A stretch of 9,739 bases of DNA from Desulfobacterales bacterium. Lineage in GTDB: Bacteria; Desulfobacterota; Desulfobacteria; Desulfobacterales; SpSt-501. Below are positions 1 to 6,500 of this stretch, piece by piece (the stretch's first letter is position 1; every line of letters begins with the position of its first letter). Below the pieces are notes generated by a model. It was not told the origin of the DNA. It did not search any database and worked only from the letters and a program-made list of their open reading frames with translations. The DNA is taken from assembly GCA_025454275.1 (NCBI GenBank), contig JALOOS010000035.1:1-9739 (forward strand), read 5' to 3'. A program made the position numbers and the translations under genes.

Positions 1-510
1 CGTCTTTTTCGGATCGAGGCGGCGGAGCCGTCCGGCCCGCCGGCCGCAGTACTCGCGATCGCCGAGTGCCTTTTGGACCACGAGGTCGGCGTCGGCGTGC
101 TGGGCGAGGGGGCCGCCGCCCTGGCCGAGGTGATCGCCGCCGCCACCGGCGCCCGCCGGGCCGATGCGGCCGAAGCGGACTTTATCTTCGTCGGCGGGAG
201 CGGCGGAAACGGCGCCGCCCGGACCGCCCGGCGCGGCCGCATCGACACTCCCGATCGCGGGGCGACCGTGGTCTACAGCCTGGATGCGGCGCCGGTGCTC
301 GACCCGGGCCATTTTCGCATCCGGCTGAGCGGGCCGGGGGTGCCCGAACCCGAGGGGATCGCCCCGGCGATGCGGGAAATTCCGGCGGCCGTCCTGGAGG
401 AGCTGCAGATGGTCAATGCCGACTATCCGCTGGGCGTGGACGCCTTTTTCGTGCGTCCGGGCGGCGAGGTGATGGCGCTGCCCCGATCGACCCGCATCCG
501 GATGAGGTGA
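1..510 (+). CDS. phnH: PhnH, C-P lyase core subunit (5' partial)
   Basis: PhnH is a subunit of the PhnG-PhnH-PhnI-PhnJ C-P lyase core. With PhnG, PhnI and PhnL it is needed to couple a phosphonate to the 1' carbon of ATP ribose with loss of adenine. The reading frame is open from base 1 and lacks its start; 169 residues are visible against about 194 in E. coli PhnH, so roughly 25-30 N-terminal residues are missing. Recognisable parts are the central stretch LAIAECLLDHEVGVGVLG, the strand FRIRLSGPGV, the PhnH hallmark NADYPLGVDAFFV and the C-terminal LPRSTRIR. A TTG or GTG near 66-73 could start a shorter ORF, but homology continues upstream, so the frame is better read as truncated by the window edge. 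The stop lies 4 nt before phnI, whose ribosome binding site overlaps the end of this gene. Family identity is supported by motifs and by position directly before phnI. Confidence 0.93.
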   Translation, partial: RLFRIEAAEPSGPPAAVLAIAECLLDHEVGVGVLGEGAAALAEVIAAATGARRADAAEADFIFVGGSGGNGAARTARRGRIDTPDRGATVVYSLDAAPVLDPGHFRIRLSGPGVPEPEGIAPAMREIPAAVLEELQMVNADYPLGVDAFFVRPGGEVMALPRSTRIRMR

Positions 511-514
511 GCGC

Positions 515-1642
515 ATGGGGTATGTAGCGGTCCGCGGCGGCGAAGAGGCGATCGGCAACGCCGAGAAACTCCTGCGGGCGGCCCGCGCCGGCGGCGACTC
601 CGAACTCCTTTCGCCTCGCCAGATACGGGAGCAGCTCCACCTGGCGGTCGACCGGGTCATGGGAGAAGGCTCGCTCTACGCTCCGGACCTCGCGGCGCTG
701 GCGTTCAAACAGGCCGCAGGCGACAGCTTCGAGGCGGCCTTCATCCTGCGCTCCTACCGGACCACGCTGCCGCGCATCGGCTACGCCGCGCCGGCGGCGA
801 CCGAGCGCATGCGGGTCATCCGTCGGATTTCGGCCGCCTTCAAGGAGGTCCCCGGAGGCCAGATTCTGGGGCCCACGGCCGATTACACGCTGCGGCTGCT
901 CGATTTCGACCTCGCCCAGGAATCGGCCGAAGCCACCCGCCGCGCCATCCGGGAGTTTTTCCAGGCGGCCGAGACCCTCGAGCCGCTGCCGGAGCGCTTT
1001 CCCAAGGTGGTGGCGCTGCTGCGCCGCGAGGGGCTGCTGGTCGAGCGGCGGAAAGCGGCGGCGGCCGCCTCCCCGGTGGTCGACGTGACGCGCGAGGCCC
1101 TCTCGTTTCCGGCCCCCCGCAGCGCGCAGCTCCAGACCCTGGCCCGCGGGGAGACCGGCGGCCTGCTGGCCCTGGCCTATTCCAACATGCGCGGCTACGG
1201 CTCGGTCCATCCGGTGATCGGCGAGCTTCGGGTCGGCTACCTGCCGGTGGAGGTGAGCCATCCGCCGGACGGGGGCCTCCGGCGGATCGGAGAGATCAAG
1301 GTGACCGAGGCCGAGGTCATCGCCCGCCTCGGCCGGGAGGACGGCGAGCCGCGCTTCACCCTGGGCTACGGGCTTTGCTTCGGCCACAACGAGACCAAGG
1401 CCATCGCCATGGCCGTGCTCGACCGCGCCATGAGCGCAAGCGAACCCGAGGCGCCCTCGGAAGACCAGGAGTTTGTCCTGACCCACGTCGACGGGATCGA
1501 ATCCATGGGTTTCTGCAATCACTACAAACTGCCGCACTACGTGACGTTCCAGTCCGACCTGGATCGCCTGCGGCGCATAAGGTCATCCCCGTCCGGACCC
1601 GGTGAGGCCGGGCCGCCGGACCCGAAGGCAGGCGGCGCATGA
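515..1642 (+). CDS. phnI: PhnI, nucleosidase subunit of the C-P lyase core
   Basis: PhnI is a cytoplasmic C-P lyase core subunit. Purified E. coli PhnI alone is a purine nucleosidase; with PhnG, PhnH and PhnL it displaces adenine from ATP and installs the phosphonate on ribose. The product is 375 residues (E. coli 354). Conserved PhnI blocks are GGQILGPTADYTLRLLDFDL, LLALAYSNMRGYGSVHP, RFTLGYGLCFGHNETKA and, near the C-terminus, DQEFVLTHVDG followed by NHYKLPHYVTFQSDLDRL. The last 20 or so residues after LRRIRSS are a Gly/Pro/Ala-rich tail not expected from the E. coli protein. The ATG at 515 is preceded by GAGGTGA at a spacing of about 6 nt and the protein begins with the typical MGYVAVRGGEEAI, so this start is secure. 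The stop overlaps the phnJ start in ATGA, indicating translational coupling within one operon. Confidence 0.97.
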   Translation: MGYVAVRGGEEAIGNAEKLLRAARAGGDSELLSPRQIREQLHLAVDRVMGEGSLYAPDLAALAFKQAAGDSFEAAFILRSYRTTLPRIGYAAPAATERMRVIRRISAAFKEVPGGQILGPTADYTLRLLDFDLAQESAEATRRAIREFFQAAETLEPLPERFPKVVALLRREGLLVERRKAAAAASPVVDVTREALSFPAPRSAQLQTLARGETGGLLALAYSNMRGYGSVHPVIGELRVGYLPVEVSHPPDGGLRRIGEIKVTEAEVIARLGREDGEPRFTLGYGLCFGHNETKAIAMAVLDRAMSASEPEAPSEDQEFVLTHVDGIESMGFCNHYKLPHYVTFQSDLDRLRRIRSSPSGPGEAGPPDPKAGGA

Positions 1643-2568
1643 GCCGCCCCGCACGGGCCGGCGCACCGGCCGACTGGCGCGACGGCCTCCCGCCGGGCCG
1701 CGACGGCTACTCCTTCGCCTTCCTGGACGCGGGGGCCAAGCGTGAAATCCGAAGGCGGATCCTCAAGGCGGTGGCCATCCCCGGCTGCCAGGTGCCGTTC
1801 GGCTCCCGCGAGATGCCGATCGCACGCGGCTGGGGCACGGGCGGGCTGCAGCTCACCCTGGCCCTGATCGGCCCCGAGGACGTGCTGAAGGTGATCGACC
1901 AGGGGGCGGACGACAGCGTCAACGCCGTCAGCATCCGCCGGTTCGTCCAACGCGTCACCGGGGTCAGGACCACCACCGATACGCCGGCGGCCACTCTGAT
2001 CCAGACCCGCCACCGCATCCCCGAGGAGCCCCTGCGGCCGCACCAGATCCTGGTGTTCCAGGTGCCGATCCCGGAGCCCCTCCGGCTGGTGGAACCCTCG
2101 GAGAAGGAGACCCGTCGCATGCACGCCGAGGCGGATTACAGCCGCATGTGGCTCTACCTTTACGAGGACATCGTGACTTACGGCGAGATCACGATCGGGG
2201 CGCGCTACCCGGTGCTGGTGAACCGGCGCCACCTGATGGACCCCAGCCCCATTCCACGCTGGGACGTGGAGCGGCTCGACCGCAACCCGGCGCTGATGCT
2301 CTTTTGCGCCGGGCGGGAGAAGCGCATCTACGCCCTGCCCCCGCACACCCTCGTCGAGCCGCTCCAGTTCGAGGACGTTCCCTTCCGGGTCGAGTCCTTC
2401 GCCGGCCGCCGCTGCCGGCGCTGCGGGTCGGCCCGGAGCTTTCTCGACGAAGCCATCGACGAGGCGACAGGCCGCCGCAGCTATGCCTGTTCGGACGCCG
2501 CCTTCTGCGAGAAGGTCCGCAAGGCCGGGGGCCGGACCGCTCCGGAACCCGAGGAGGGAGGGCCATGA
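1639..2568 (+). CDS. phnJ: PhnJ, radical SAM C-P lyase
   Basis: PhnJ is the radical S-adenosylmethionine enzyme that cuts the C-P bond of 5-phosphoribosyl-1-phosphonate, releasing the alkane and 5-phosphoribosyl-1,2-cyclic phosphate. The product is 309 residues (E. coli 281), with about 17 extra residues at the N-terminus and a short Pro/Glu/Gly-rich C-terminal tail. Four cysteines, C259, C262, C284 and C290, have spacing C-x2-C-x21-C-x5-C, identical to E. coli C241, C244, C266 and C272: three bind the Fe-S cluster and the last is the proposed thiyl-radical Cys. The predicted glycyl-radical residue is Gly49 in AIPGCQVPFGSREMP; the residue after it is Cys, where E. coli has Tyr. Other conserved blocks are GWGTGGLQLT, IDQGADDSVNAVSIR, ATLIQTRHRIPE, FQVPIPEPLR, MDPSPIPRWD and GREKRIYALPP. 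The start overlaps the phnI stop and the stop overlaps the phnK start, both by 4 nt. Confidence 0.97.
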   Translation: MSRPARAGAPADWRDGLPPGRDGYSFAFLDAGAKREIRRRILKAVAIPGCQVPFGSREMPIARGWGTGGLQLTLALIGPEDVLKVIDQGADDSVNAVSIRRFVQRVTGVRTTTDTPAATLIQTRHRIPEEPLRPHQILVFQVPIPEPLRLVEPSEKETRRMHAEADYSRMWLYLYEDIVTYGEITIGARYPVLVNRRHLMDPSPIPRWDVERLDRNPALMLFCAGREKRIYALPPHTLVEPLQFEDVPFRVESFAGRRCRRCGSARSFLDEAIDEATGRRSYACSDAAFCEKVRKAGGRTAPEPEEGGP

Positions 2569-3434
2569 CCCTGCCGCCGCCGATCGTGCAGGTCCGGGGC
2601 CTGACCCGCCGCTTCGGAACCGGCTGCCCCGCCTGCCCGGAGCTGACCGGCCCGGCGGCGGAGACCAACCAGTGCCCGCGCTGCCGCTCGGTGACCGCCT
2701 GCCGGGAGGTCTCCTTCGAGCTTCATTCCGGGGAGGTCCTCGGGATCGTAGGGGAGAGCGGCTCGGGCAAGAGCACGGTCGTGCGGCTGCTGCACTTCGA
2801 CCTTGCGCCCACGGCCGGGGAGTATCGCCTGAATCTCAACGGGGCGGCCGCCGCCGGCCTGCCCTGGCTCGAGCCGGGGCAAAACCTCTTTGAGCTGGGG
2901 CCGCATCAACGGCGCCAGCTCCGCAACCGCCTGATGGGGATCGTCTACCAGAACCCGCTCCTCGGGCTGCGCCTGAAGGTGACGGCCGGGGGCAACATCG
3001 CCGAGCGGCTGCTCATGGCCGGATGGCGGCGGGTGGAGCGGATGCGCGAGCGCGCGGCGGACCTGCTGGCGCGCACCGAGGTGCCGGTCGAACGCATGGA
3101 CGAGCTGCCGCGCCATTTTTCGGGCGGTATGCAGCAGCGGGTGCAGATCGCGAAGGCGCTCTCGACCGACCCGGCCGTGCTGCTCCTGGACGAGGTCACG
3201 ACCGGCCTCGATGTCTCGGTCCAGGCGCGGGTGCTGGACCTCATCCGCTCGCTGCAGCGCGAGCTTCAGATCGCCACGATCGTGGTCTCCCACGACCTCG
3301 GCGTGATCCGGATGCTGACCACCCGCACCCTGGTGATGCGCTACGGCGGGATCGTCGAGCAGGGGCTTTCAGACCAGATCCTGGAGGACCCCCAGCACCC
3401 TTACACCCAGCTTTTGGTGAATTCGACGCTATAA
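2565..3434 (+). CDS. phnK: PhnK, ABC-type ATPase of the C-P lyase complex
   Basis: PhnK is an ABC-family ATPase that docks on the C-P lyase core at PhnJ; it is not a transporter component. The product is 289 residues (E. coli 252). Visible motifs are Walker A GESGSGKST at 63-71, Q-loop Q129, signature FSGGMQQR at 185-192, Walker B with LLLDEVTTGLD around 206-216 (Val where most ABC ATPases have Pro) and switch His243 in VSHDLG. The C-terminus DPQHPYTQLLVNS is typical of PhnK. The extra length is partly an N-terminal insertion with two CxxC pairs, C21-x2-C24 and C37-x2-C40, plus C46, resembling a zinc-ribbon or metal site; E. coli PhnK lacks it. I chose the ATG at 2565, which overlaps the phnJ stop (ATGA), has GAGGAGGGAGG just upstream and matches the family N-terminus. 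The frame is open further upstream inside phnJ, but that extension has no homology support. A 137-nt gap separates it from phnL. Confidence 0.96.
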   Translation: MTLPPPIVQVRGLTRRFGTGCPACPELTGPAAETNQCPRCRSVTACREVSFELHSGEVLGIVGESGSGKSTVVRLLHFDLAPTAGEYRLNLNGAAAAGLPWLEPGQNLFELGPHQRRQLRNRLMGIVYQNPLLGLRLKVTAGGNIAERLLMAGWRRVERMRERAADLLARTEVPVERMDELPRHFSGGMQQRVQIAKALSTDPAVLLLDEVTTGLDVSVQARVLDLIRSLQRELQIATIVVSHDLGVIRMLTTRTLVMRYGGIVEQGLSDQILEDPQHPYTQLLVNSTL

Positions 3435-3447
3435 AAAAAGGATGATT

Positions 3448-3560
3448 GGTGTTTGGTTTTTTGTGTTTGGTGTTTGGGCCACGGCGTGACGGCCATACCC
3501 CGCCCCGCTCTCCCCACCAAACACCAAACACCAAACACTAAACACCAAAAACCAAACACC
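3448..3560. repeat. ACCAAAC heptamer array forming a large inverted repeat
   Basis: The phnK-phnL gap is AT-rich, unlike its surroundings. The right arm (3516-3560) is six tandem 7-mers of ACCAAAC plus a partial ACC, with variants ACTAAAC and ACCAAAA. The left arm (3448-3478) carries the same heptamer on the opposite strand (GTTTGGT), about four copies plus a partial. The arms pair at 3448-3477 against 3531-3560: 14 perfect outer pairs, one mismatch (3462/3546), one G-T pair (3469/3539), otherwise complementary, giving roughly a 30-bp stem around a 53-nt loop. In the phnK-phnL transcript this would be a strong hairpin ending 11 nt before the phnL ATG. It has no downstream U tract, so it does not look like a classical intrinsic terminator. 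A processing or insulating role, or simply a dispersed repeat, is inference. Confidence 0.9.
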
Positions 3561-3571
3561 TCTCTTCCACT

Positions 3572-4300
3572 ATGCTGACCGTCGAGAAGCTTGAGAAGCA
3601 ATTCGTGTCGCACGTCCTCAACGGCAAGGAGATCCTGGGCTTCTCCCCGGTCTCCTTTTCCGTGCCGCAGGCCACGGCGCTGGGGCTCTCGGGGCCGAGC
3701 GGCACCGGGAAGAGCTCGGTGCTGAAGTGCATCTACCGCACCTATGTCGCGAGCGCCGGGACGATTCGCTATCACTCGGGCGCCGGCGACTGGGTCGACC
3801 TCACGCTCTTGCCCGAGAACGAGCTGTTGCGGCTGCGGCGCGCGGAGATGGGCTACGTCGCCCAGTTTCTGTCGGTGCTGCCGCGGGTGTCGGCGGTCGA
3901 TACGGTGGCCGAGCCGCTTTTGGCCGACGGGGTGCCGCGGGAGGAGGCGCGCGACCGGGCCCGCCGGCTGCTCGCACGGCTCGGGATCGAGCGCTCGCTC
4001 CACGATGCCTACCCCGCCACCTTCAGCGGCGGCGAAAAGCAGCGGGTGAACCTCGCCCGCGCCGTCATCCGCCCTCCGCGGCTGCTCCTGCTCGACGAGC
4101 CCACGGCCTCGCTCGACCCCGGCTCGCTTCAGGTGGTGCTCGATCTGCTCCTGGAGCTGAAGGCCGCGGGGACCACCCTGGTGGCCATATTCCACGACCG
4201 CTCCATCATGGACCGCCTCATGGATGCGGTCTACCGCATGCCTGAAAAGGGCGGTGAAACCGGGCAACTCGCCACGAGGACATCCTCCCATGAGACCTGA
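3572..4300 (+). CDS. phnL: PhnL, ABC-type ATPase for RPnTP synthesis
   Basis: PhnL is an ABC-family ATPase that acts with PhnG, PhnH and PhnI in forming alpha-D-ribose-1-phosphonate-5-triphosphate from ATP and phosphonate; it is cytoplasmic, not a permease partner. The product is 242 residues (E. coli 226). Motifs: Walker A GPSGTGKSS at 41-49, the PhnL-type block WVDLTLLPENELLRLRR, then VAQFLSVLPRVSAVDTVAEP, signature FSGGEKQRVNLARA, Walker B LLLLDEPTASLD and switch His in FHD. The N-terminus MLTVEKLEKQFVSHVLNG aligns with PhnL from its first residues, fixing the ATG at 3572. No Shine-Dalgarno is visible: the 20 nt upstream are pyrimidine- and CCAAAC-rich and form the end of the heptamer repeat. 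The C-terminal tail after MPEKGGE is longer than in E. coli and overlaps phnM by 11 nt. Confidence 0.96.
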   Translation: MLTVEKLEKQFVSHVLNGKEILGFSPVSFSVPQATALGLSGPSGTGKSSVLKCIYRTYVASAGTIRYHSGAGDWVDLTLLPENELLRLRRAEMGYVAQFLSVLPRVSAVDTVAEPLLADGVPREEARDRARRLLARLGIERSLHDAYPATFSGGEKQRVNLARAVIRPPRLLLLDEPTASLDPGSLQVVLDLLLELKAAGTTLVAIFHDRSIMDRLMDAVYRMPEKGGETGQLATRTSSHET

Positions 4301-5468
4301 CGCAACCAAACCCTACGATCTTCTCATCCGCAACGTGCGGGTGGTCACCCCGGGCGCGGTCCTGCCGGCGGCCACGGTGGCGGTGGCCCAAGGGGTGATC
4401 CGGGAGATCACCCCCTTCGCCCTCACCGGCGCCGAGGTCGTCGACGGCCGCGACCGGCTGCTGATGCCCGGATTCATCGACATCCACAGCGATGTGATCG
4501 AAAACGCCATTCAACCCCGCCCGGGCGGCCGCTTCCCGGTGGACGTCGCCCTCCACGAGCTGGACAAGCAGCTCGTGGCCTGCGGGGTCACCTCGATCTA
4601 CCACTGCCTTTGCTTCCTGAACAGCGACGAGAACCCGCCCTTCCGGAGCGCGGAGATGACCGATTTCCTGATCCGCCAGATCCACGAACTGAAAGGCGGC
4701 TTCAGCGCCCGCACCCGCATTCATGCCCGCTACGAAATCACCAACGACGAGGCGTTTGCCGAGGTGGAGCGCCTGATCCGCGGCCGGATGATCCATTTCT
4801 TCTCGCTCATGGACCACACCCCGGGGCAGGGCCAGTTTACCGACGTCAACCATTTCCGGACCTACTACTCCAAGGCCCGCGGCCTGTCCCGGGAGCATGT
4901 CGATCTGATCATCGAGCGGCGCCTCGAGGCCAGCCGCCGGATCGACTGGGCGGGGCTCGAGCACCTCTCCCGGGTCTGCCGGGAGAACGCGATCCGCATG
5001 GCGAGCCACGACGACGACTCCGAAGAAAAGGTGGCGGCCGTCAGCCGCCTGGGGGTGAGCCTGTCGGAGTTCCCGGTGAACCTCGCCGCCGCGCAGGCCG
5101 CCCGCCGCCACGGCATGCTGATCTCTTTGGGCTCCCCGAACGTCCTGCGCGGGGGCTCCCTGACCGGAAACCTCTCCGGGCGCGAGGCGCTCGGGGCGGG
5201 GCTGGGCGATGTCCTCTGCTCGGACTACGCCCCCATGTCGCTCCTGCACGCCGCCCTGCAGCTCCACCGCGAGGGCATCCTGGATCTTCCCTCCGCCGTG
5301 CGCCTGATCACCTTGAATGCGGCGCGGGCGGTCGGCATCGATCACGAGACCGGCTCGATCGAAGCCGGCAAGGCCGCCGACATGGTCCTGGTGGACGATC
5401 GCGCCAAGGTCGCACGGGTGGTGCGCACCTTCGTCGCCGGGCGCGAGGTCTTCAGCACCGGCAATTGA
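4290..5468 (+). CDS. phnM: PhnM, RPnTP hydrolase
   Basis: PhnM is an amidohydrolase-superfamily diphosphatase that converts alpha-D-ribose-1-phosphonate-5-triphosphate to 5-phosphoribosyl-1-phosphonate plus pyrophosphate, the step before C-P cleavage. The product is 392 residues (E. coli 378). Visible features: an N-terminal beta-sandwich start YDLLIRNVRVVTPG, then MPGFIDIHSD with the H-x-D metal motif (H66, D68) typical of PhnM in place of H-x-H, YHCLCFLNSDENPPFRS, MDHTPGQGQF at 174-183, SHDDDS around 239-244, SDYAP from 311 and the C-terminal amidohydrolase pattern GSIEAGKAADMVLVD. I chose the ATG at 4290: it has GAGGA at 4276-4280, 9 nt upstream, and matches the family length. An in-frame ATG at 4224 would add 22 residues lying wholly inside phnL, with no homology. 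The 11-nt overlap with phnL indicates coupling. Confidence 0.96.
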   Translation: MRPDATKPYDLLIRNVRVVTPGAVLPAATVAVAQGVIREITPFALTGAEVVDGRDRLLMPGFIDIHSDVIENAIQPRPGGRFPVDVALHELDKQLVACGVTSIYHCLCFLNSDENPPFRSAEMTDFLIRQIHELKGGFSARTRIHARYEITNDEAFAEVERLIRGRMIHFFSLMDHTPGQGQFTDVNHFRTYYSKARGLSREHVDLIIERRLEASRRIDWAGLEHLSRVCRENAIRMASHDDDSEEKVAAVSRLGVSLSEFPVNLAAAQAARRHGMLISLGSPNVLRGGSLTGNLSGREALGAGLGDVLCSDYAPMSLLHAALQLHREGILDLPSAVRLITLNAARAVGIDHETGSIEAGKAADMVLVDDRAKVARVVRTFVAGREVFSTGN

Positions 5469-5520
5469 CCGTATCGCGCATGGCGGCGAAACCTGATCGC
5501 ATGTCAGAAAAATGCTTTGG

Positions 5521-5551
5521 TCATCGTGGGAGCGGCTCCCGGCCGCGATGA
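5521..5551. repeat. REP-like palindrome after phnM
   Basis: This element folds as TCATC-(GTGGGA)-GCGGC-TCCCG-GCCGC-GATGA: an outer 5-bp stem (5521-5525 with 5547-5551), a one-sided GTGGGA bulge (5526-5531), an inner 5-bp GC stem (5532-5536 with 5542-5546) and a 5-nt loop. A GTRG-type foot next to an imperfect GC-rich palindrome is the layout of REP elements mobilised by RAYT (REP-associated tyrosine) transposases. It lies 52 nt after the phnM stop and before the phosphatase gene, a typical intercistronic REP site, where such hairpins can protect upstream mRNA. Only one copy is in the window, so repeat status elsewhere in the genome is inferred. Confidence 0.65.
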
Positions 5552-5626
5552 TTTAACAGCCTTTCCCCGGCGGTGCTCTCACGGATGTACCACCGGTTTG
5601 ACGTAGCATGGAACGAGCGGAGGAGC

Positions 5627-6469
5627 ATGACACCGGCTGGATTCGACCTGATCGAACACGCTCTGCCGGCCGAGGTCGCCGATGCGATTCTCGATACGGC
5701 CATCGGCGCCGCAAAGAGCGCGGGCGCCATCCAGATGCGCCATTTTCGCACCCCCGGGGTCCGCGCCACGGGGCTCCTGCACGACGTCAAGCTCGAAACC
5801 GACCGGGCCTGCGAGGCGGCGATCCTGGCGGACCTCCGCGCGCGCTTTCCCGACCACGCGGTGCTCACCGAGGAGAGCGGCCGGCTTCCGGGCGCCGGGG
5901 AGTATACCTGGGTCATCGACCCTCTCGACGGGACGGTGAACTTCTGGCAGGGGCTGCCCTTCTTCTGCACCTCCATCGCCTGCTACCGCACCCTCGACGG
6001 CACCTCAGCCCGGCCGGCGGGGGGACTCCCCGGCCTTCCGATCGCCGGGGTGGTCTATCTGCCCTTCAGCCGCGAGCTCTTTCATGCCCGGCCCGGCCGG
6101 GGCGCCTTTTTGAACGGCCGGCCGGTTTGCATCCCGCCGGCCGGGACCCCCGCCGAGGCGGTCGTCTCGGTCAGCTTCGGCAAGCGCCCGGAGACCATGC
6201 GGCGCATGGCGCAGCGGCTCGAGAGGCTGCTGCCCCGGGTGCGCAAGGCGCGCTGCCTGGGGGCGGCGGCGGCCGAGCTCGCCTACGTCGCGGCCGGTTT
6301 TCTGAACGGTTTGTTCTACGAGGGCCTCAAGGTCTGGGATTTCGCCGCGGGGAAGATCATCCTGGAGGAGGCCGGCGGCCTGTTCGAAGCGGCCGAGACC
6401 GATCCGGACCAGTGGCGGGTGCTGGCCGGCGGGTCCGCCGTGATGGAGATGATGCACGCTCCGCACTGA
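5627..6469 (+). CDS. Inositol monophosphatase family protein
   Basis: This is a Mg-dependent sugar-phosphate phosphatase of the inositol monophosphatase (IMPase)/CysQ/HisN superfamily. The product is 280 residues from the chosen start (family usually 250-280). Metal-binding motifs are intact: E82-E83 in LTEESG, D98 and D101 in VIDPLDGTVNF (97-106), and W237-D238 in KVWDFAAGKIILEEAGG, with LGAAAAELAYVAAG before it. The ATG at 5627 has GGAGG only 3 nt upstream, a short spacing; an in-frame ATG at 5585 and a GTG at 5573 give longer versions without better sites. It follows phnM on the same strand after 158 nt containing a REP-like element, so it may be read through or have its own promoter. Its substrate is unknown. 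Position suggests a role with ribose phosphates from phosphonate cleavage, or with a phosphorylated phosphonate such as a glycerol or inositol ester; this is inference. Confidence 0.9.
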   Translation: MTPAGFDLIEHALPAEVADAILDTAIGAAKSAGAIQMRHFRTPGVRATGLLHDVKLETDRACEAAILADLRARFPDHAVLTEESGRLPGAGEYTWVIDPLDGTVNFWQGLPFFCTSIACYRTLDGTSARPAGGLPGLPIAGVVYLPFSRELFHARPGRGAFLNGRPVCIPPAGTPAEAVVSVSFGKRPETMRRMAQRLERLLPRVRKARCLGAAAAELAYVAAGFLNGLFYEGLKVWDFAAGKIILEEAGGLFEAAETDPDQWRVLAGGSAVMEMMHAPH

Positions 6470-6500
6470 AACGCCGCATCGTTCGGGACCCACTCCCGGC

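Noticed and set aside
413..1537. Large minus-strand ORF overlapping phnI
   Set aside because: Low-complexity Arg/Gly/Ala-rich antisense frame typical of high-GC coding DNA; the plus strand encodes a clear PhnI.
3442..3489. A 15-residue hydrophobic mini-ORF (MIGVWFFVFGVWATA) right after phnK, preceded by AAAAAAAGG
   Set aside because: It is just the translation of the left arm of the heptamer repeat, and the purine stretch touches the ATG with no spacing. There is no independent evidence of coding.
3401..4309. Long minus-strand ORF with repeated FGVWCLV-type residues opposite phnL
   Set aside because: Antisense shadow of phnL in GC-rich DNA; the peptide repeat is only the heptamer array read in another frame.
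5596..5602. TTGAC as a -35 element for the phosphatase gene
   Set aside because: It sits about 25-30 nt before the ATG and overlaps the leader, with no -10 element at proper spacing.
6484..6498. CGGGA/TCCCG hairpin between the convergent 3' ends as a bidirectional terminator
   Set aside because: Only 5 bp, with no U tract on either strand; too weak to call.
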